A stretch of DNA of 14,432 bases from Deltaproteobacteria bacterium (GTDB lineage Bacteria > Desulfobacterota > Desulfobacteria > C00003060 > C00003106), in NCBI GenBank assembly GCA_019314005.1, contig JAFDAE010000153.1, positions 1 through 14,432 on the forward strand, given 5' to 3'. The position numbers and the translations under genes were made by a program. Shown piece by piece: positions 13,465 to 14,432 of the stretch (positions within the stretch are counted from its first letter, which is position 1; each line of letters begins with the position of its first letter). The notes under the pieces are model-generated. The model was not told the DNA's origin, searched no databases, and was given only the letters and a program-made list of their open reading frames with translations.

Positions 13465-13520
13465 GGATACCGTAAAGCAGATTTATAGGGGTTACTTACC
13501 TCTATTTTTGCCTGGTATCC
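13465..13520 (+). terminator. Terminator-like hairpin enclosed by an outer inverted repeat
   Basis: TAGGGGT (13486-13492) pairs with ACCTCTA (13498-13504), one G-U pair, followed by TTTTT. An outer GGATACC (13465-13471) pairs with GGTATCC (13514-13520), enclosing stem and T-run, the same design as at 10375-10428. Confidence 0.7.
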
Positions 13521-13531
13521 GACAAAAGAAA

Positions 13532-13547
13532 AAGGTTGGTAGGAAGA
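13532..13547 (+). repeat. 16-base direct repeat shared by two gene leaders
   Basis: AAGGTTGGTAGGAAGA occurs here and at 12834-12849. Both copies lie just before a similar purine-rich ribosome site and TTAAAAAT-type sequence ahead of a start codon (13561 and 12867). At the first site it includes the last codons and stop of the DUF2958 gene, so the second copy may be a duplicated gene junction. Confidence 0.6.
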
Positions 13548-13560
13548 AAGGTTAAAAATA

Positions 13561-14016
13561 ATGGAGAATATATATTTAAAAGAATTTCAGGGAACTAAGT
13601 ATCGGACAATGTTGGTAAGGGAAGGTGTATCAATAACTCCTGAGCCTCTTACAGCGTCTGAAAAGGCATATCAGTATATCCGGGCCGGGTTGGAAAATAA
13701 AGATCGGGAGTATTTTGTTTCGATTCTTTTAAACCCCAGTCTAAATCCTCTTGGCGTGTATCTTGTGAGTATAGGCGGGTTGGCCTACACCATAGTTGAA
13801 CCGCGAGAAGTTTTCAAGGCGGGAATTATGGCTGCGGCATCATCACTGATCCTGGCTCATAATCACCCATCGGGTGATAGCAAACCAAGCAAGGCGGACC
13901 TTGATATAACTGAAAAACTTAAAATAGCAGGTGATATGCTGCAAATTCCGATCATTGATCACATTATTGTGGGAAGAGATTGTTTTTACAGCATGAAAGA
14001 TCATCAAGACATTTAA
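13561..14016 (+). CDS. radC: RadC-like JAB/MPN domain protein
   Basis: A 151-residue protein with AAGAAAGG upstream of ATG 13561. It keeps the JAMM metal-binding set: DREYF (Glu50), HNHPSGD (His100, His102, Asp106) and KPSKADLDIT (Ser110, Asp113). The central VSIGGLAYTIVEPREVFKAG and final IPIIDHIIVGRDCFYSM are typical of the RadC C-terminal domain. The N-terminal helix-hairpin-helix region of chromosomal RadC is replaced by a short unrelated segment, as in plasmid and phage copies. The name RadC is historical: a direct DNA repair role is doubtful. It is frequent on integrative elements. It follows a terminator, so it starts its own transcript. Confidence 0.9.
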   Translation: MENIYLKEFQGTKYRTMLVREGVSITPEPLTASEKAYQYIRAGLENKDREYFVSILLNPSLNPLGVYLVSIGGLAYTIVEPREVFKAGIMAAASSLILAHNHPSGDSKPSKADLDITEKLKIAGDMLQIPIIDHIIVGRDCFYSMKDHQDI

Positions 14017-14036
14017 AGGAAAGAGAGGAAAAGAAG

Positions 14037-14126
14037 ATGCACGGAAGAATATTTGTATTAGCAACCGGAAAGGTCCTTGAAGATGGTGATTGTTATATCA
14101 CCGAAACGTACGATTATCATTTTTAG
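14037..14126 (+). CDS. Unknown 29-residue peptide
   Basis: ATG 14037 follows AAAGAGAGGAAAAG, 20 bases after radC. It reads MHGRIFVLATGKVLEDGDCY, then ITETYDYHF. It could be a real tiny protein or the N-terminus of a longer gene cut off by a stop. No family recognised. Confidence 0.45.
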   Translation: MHGRIFVLATGKVLEDGDCYITETYDYHF

Positions 14127-14157
14127 GTGATATTTCAAACTTTACAGATCACAAATA

Positions 14158-14195
14158 ATACGAGGAAAGGAGGCTTTTGCCTCCTTTCCTCGTAT
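14158..14195 (+). terminator. Perfect 17-bp inverted repeat with TTTT loop
   Basis: ATACGAGGAAAGGAGGC (14158-14174) and its exact reverse complement (14179-14195) flank a four-T loop. No T-run follows, so if it terminates transcription it is not a textbook example. The left arm contains AAAGGAGG and the right arm CCTCCTTT, so it also resembles a Shine-Dalgarno site paired with an anti-Shine-Dalgarno sequence. It stands 22 bases before the next gene. Confidence 0.6.
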
Positions 14196-14216
14196 AGCAA
14201 AGGAGATAAAGAAAAA

Positions 14217-14432
14217 ATGGCACGTTTCGGAAGTCAGATGAAAATGGGCTATTACAAGACCCCGGAAGTCGTAGTTCGCCAGATAAAGGAAATATTAAAT
14301 ATTTCCCCGCGGGCGAGACTTCTTGACACTTGTTGTGGCGAAGGTGGATCTCTGCGGATTATTGCTTCAGATACAGAAGCAGTGACCTACGGGATAGAGC
14401 TGGACAAGGAACGCTATAACACTGCATCAGGA
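14217..14432 (+). CDS. DUF6094-type SAM-dependent methyltransferase, partial
   Basis: ATG 14217 follows AAAGGAGATAAAG, and the gene runs off the window after 72 codons. MKMGYYKTPEVVVRQI (8-23) is the usual opening of DUF6094 proteins. LLDTCCGEGGSL (35-46) is the glycine-rich motif I that binds AdoMet, and YGIELDKERY (58-67) supplies the acidic residue that holds the ribose. The catalytic motif lies beyond the window, so whether it methylates DNA adenine cannot be said. It is common on plasmids and integrative elements near RadC and ArdC. Confidence 0.8.
   Translation, partial: MARFGSQMKMGYYKTPEVVVRQIKEILNISPRARLLDTCCGEGGSLRIIASDTEAVTYGIELDKERYNTASG

Overview
The window looks like part of a plasmid, or an integrated plasmid- or phage-like element, from a Gram-negative bacterium. 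A proteobacterial or Desulfobacterota host is my inference. It rests on a TraT-type surface-exclusion lipoprotein, an AlpA regulator paired with a helix-turn-helix/zinc protein, an iteron replication origin, and strong AAGGAGG-type ribosome binding sites. TGA is used as a stop. Most of the window is AT-rich. By eye, two patches are clearly richer in GC: about 115-803, and about 3512-3945. Both appear to have been joined to the rest by recombination.

Layout. 115-803: AlpA-like regulator and an HTH/zinc protein, ATGA-coupled; the second gene loses its natural end at a composition break. 804-1316: non-coding candidate origin with 22-bp iterons. 1317-2639: replication initiator. 2664-3233: sigma-70-like protein. 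3332-3511: small zinc ribbon. 3522-3943: GC-rich island with a small membrane protein and the last part of a C5-cytosine DNA methyltransferase. 3948-4614 (minus): NusA-like protein cut off by that island. 4768-5214: unknown basic/acidic-tailed protein. 5215-5893: no gene, but a dense run of about a dozen short hairpins that could be a structured RNA. 5894-6803: single-stranded DNA-binding protein, a large stem-loop, a 23-residue membrane peptide and an unknown protein. 6809-7006 (minus): unknown. 7097-9373: recombination operon with a Cas4-like PD-(D/E)XK nuclease, a Rad52/Erf-type annealing protein candidate and small genes. 9405-9912: TraT-like lipoprotein with its N-terminal domain missing and its frame broken. 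10004-14432: accessory genes typical of plasmids and phages (Nmad1/DUF1599-like, CxxC protein, ArdC, DUF2958, DUF6927-like, RadC, start of a DUF6094-type methyltransferase), separated by intrinsic terminators.

How the genes fit together. The Rep/iteron pair would drive replication. SSB, the nuclease and the annealing protein form a phage-style single-strand annealing module. ArdC, TraT and RadC-type genes are the usual cargo of conjugative elements and help establishment in a new host. The sigma-like and NusA-like genes suggest the element once carried its own transcription factors.

At least five genes are interrupted by apparent one-base indels. Three of these fall clearly in short homopolymer runs (A, A and G), so either the sequence has homopolymer errors or these genes are decaying. 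No tRNA, rRNA, CRISPR array, transposase or integrase gene is visible inside the window.
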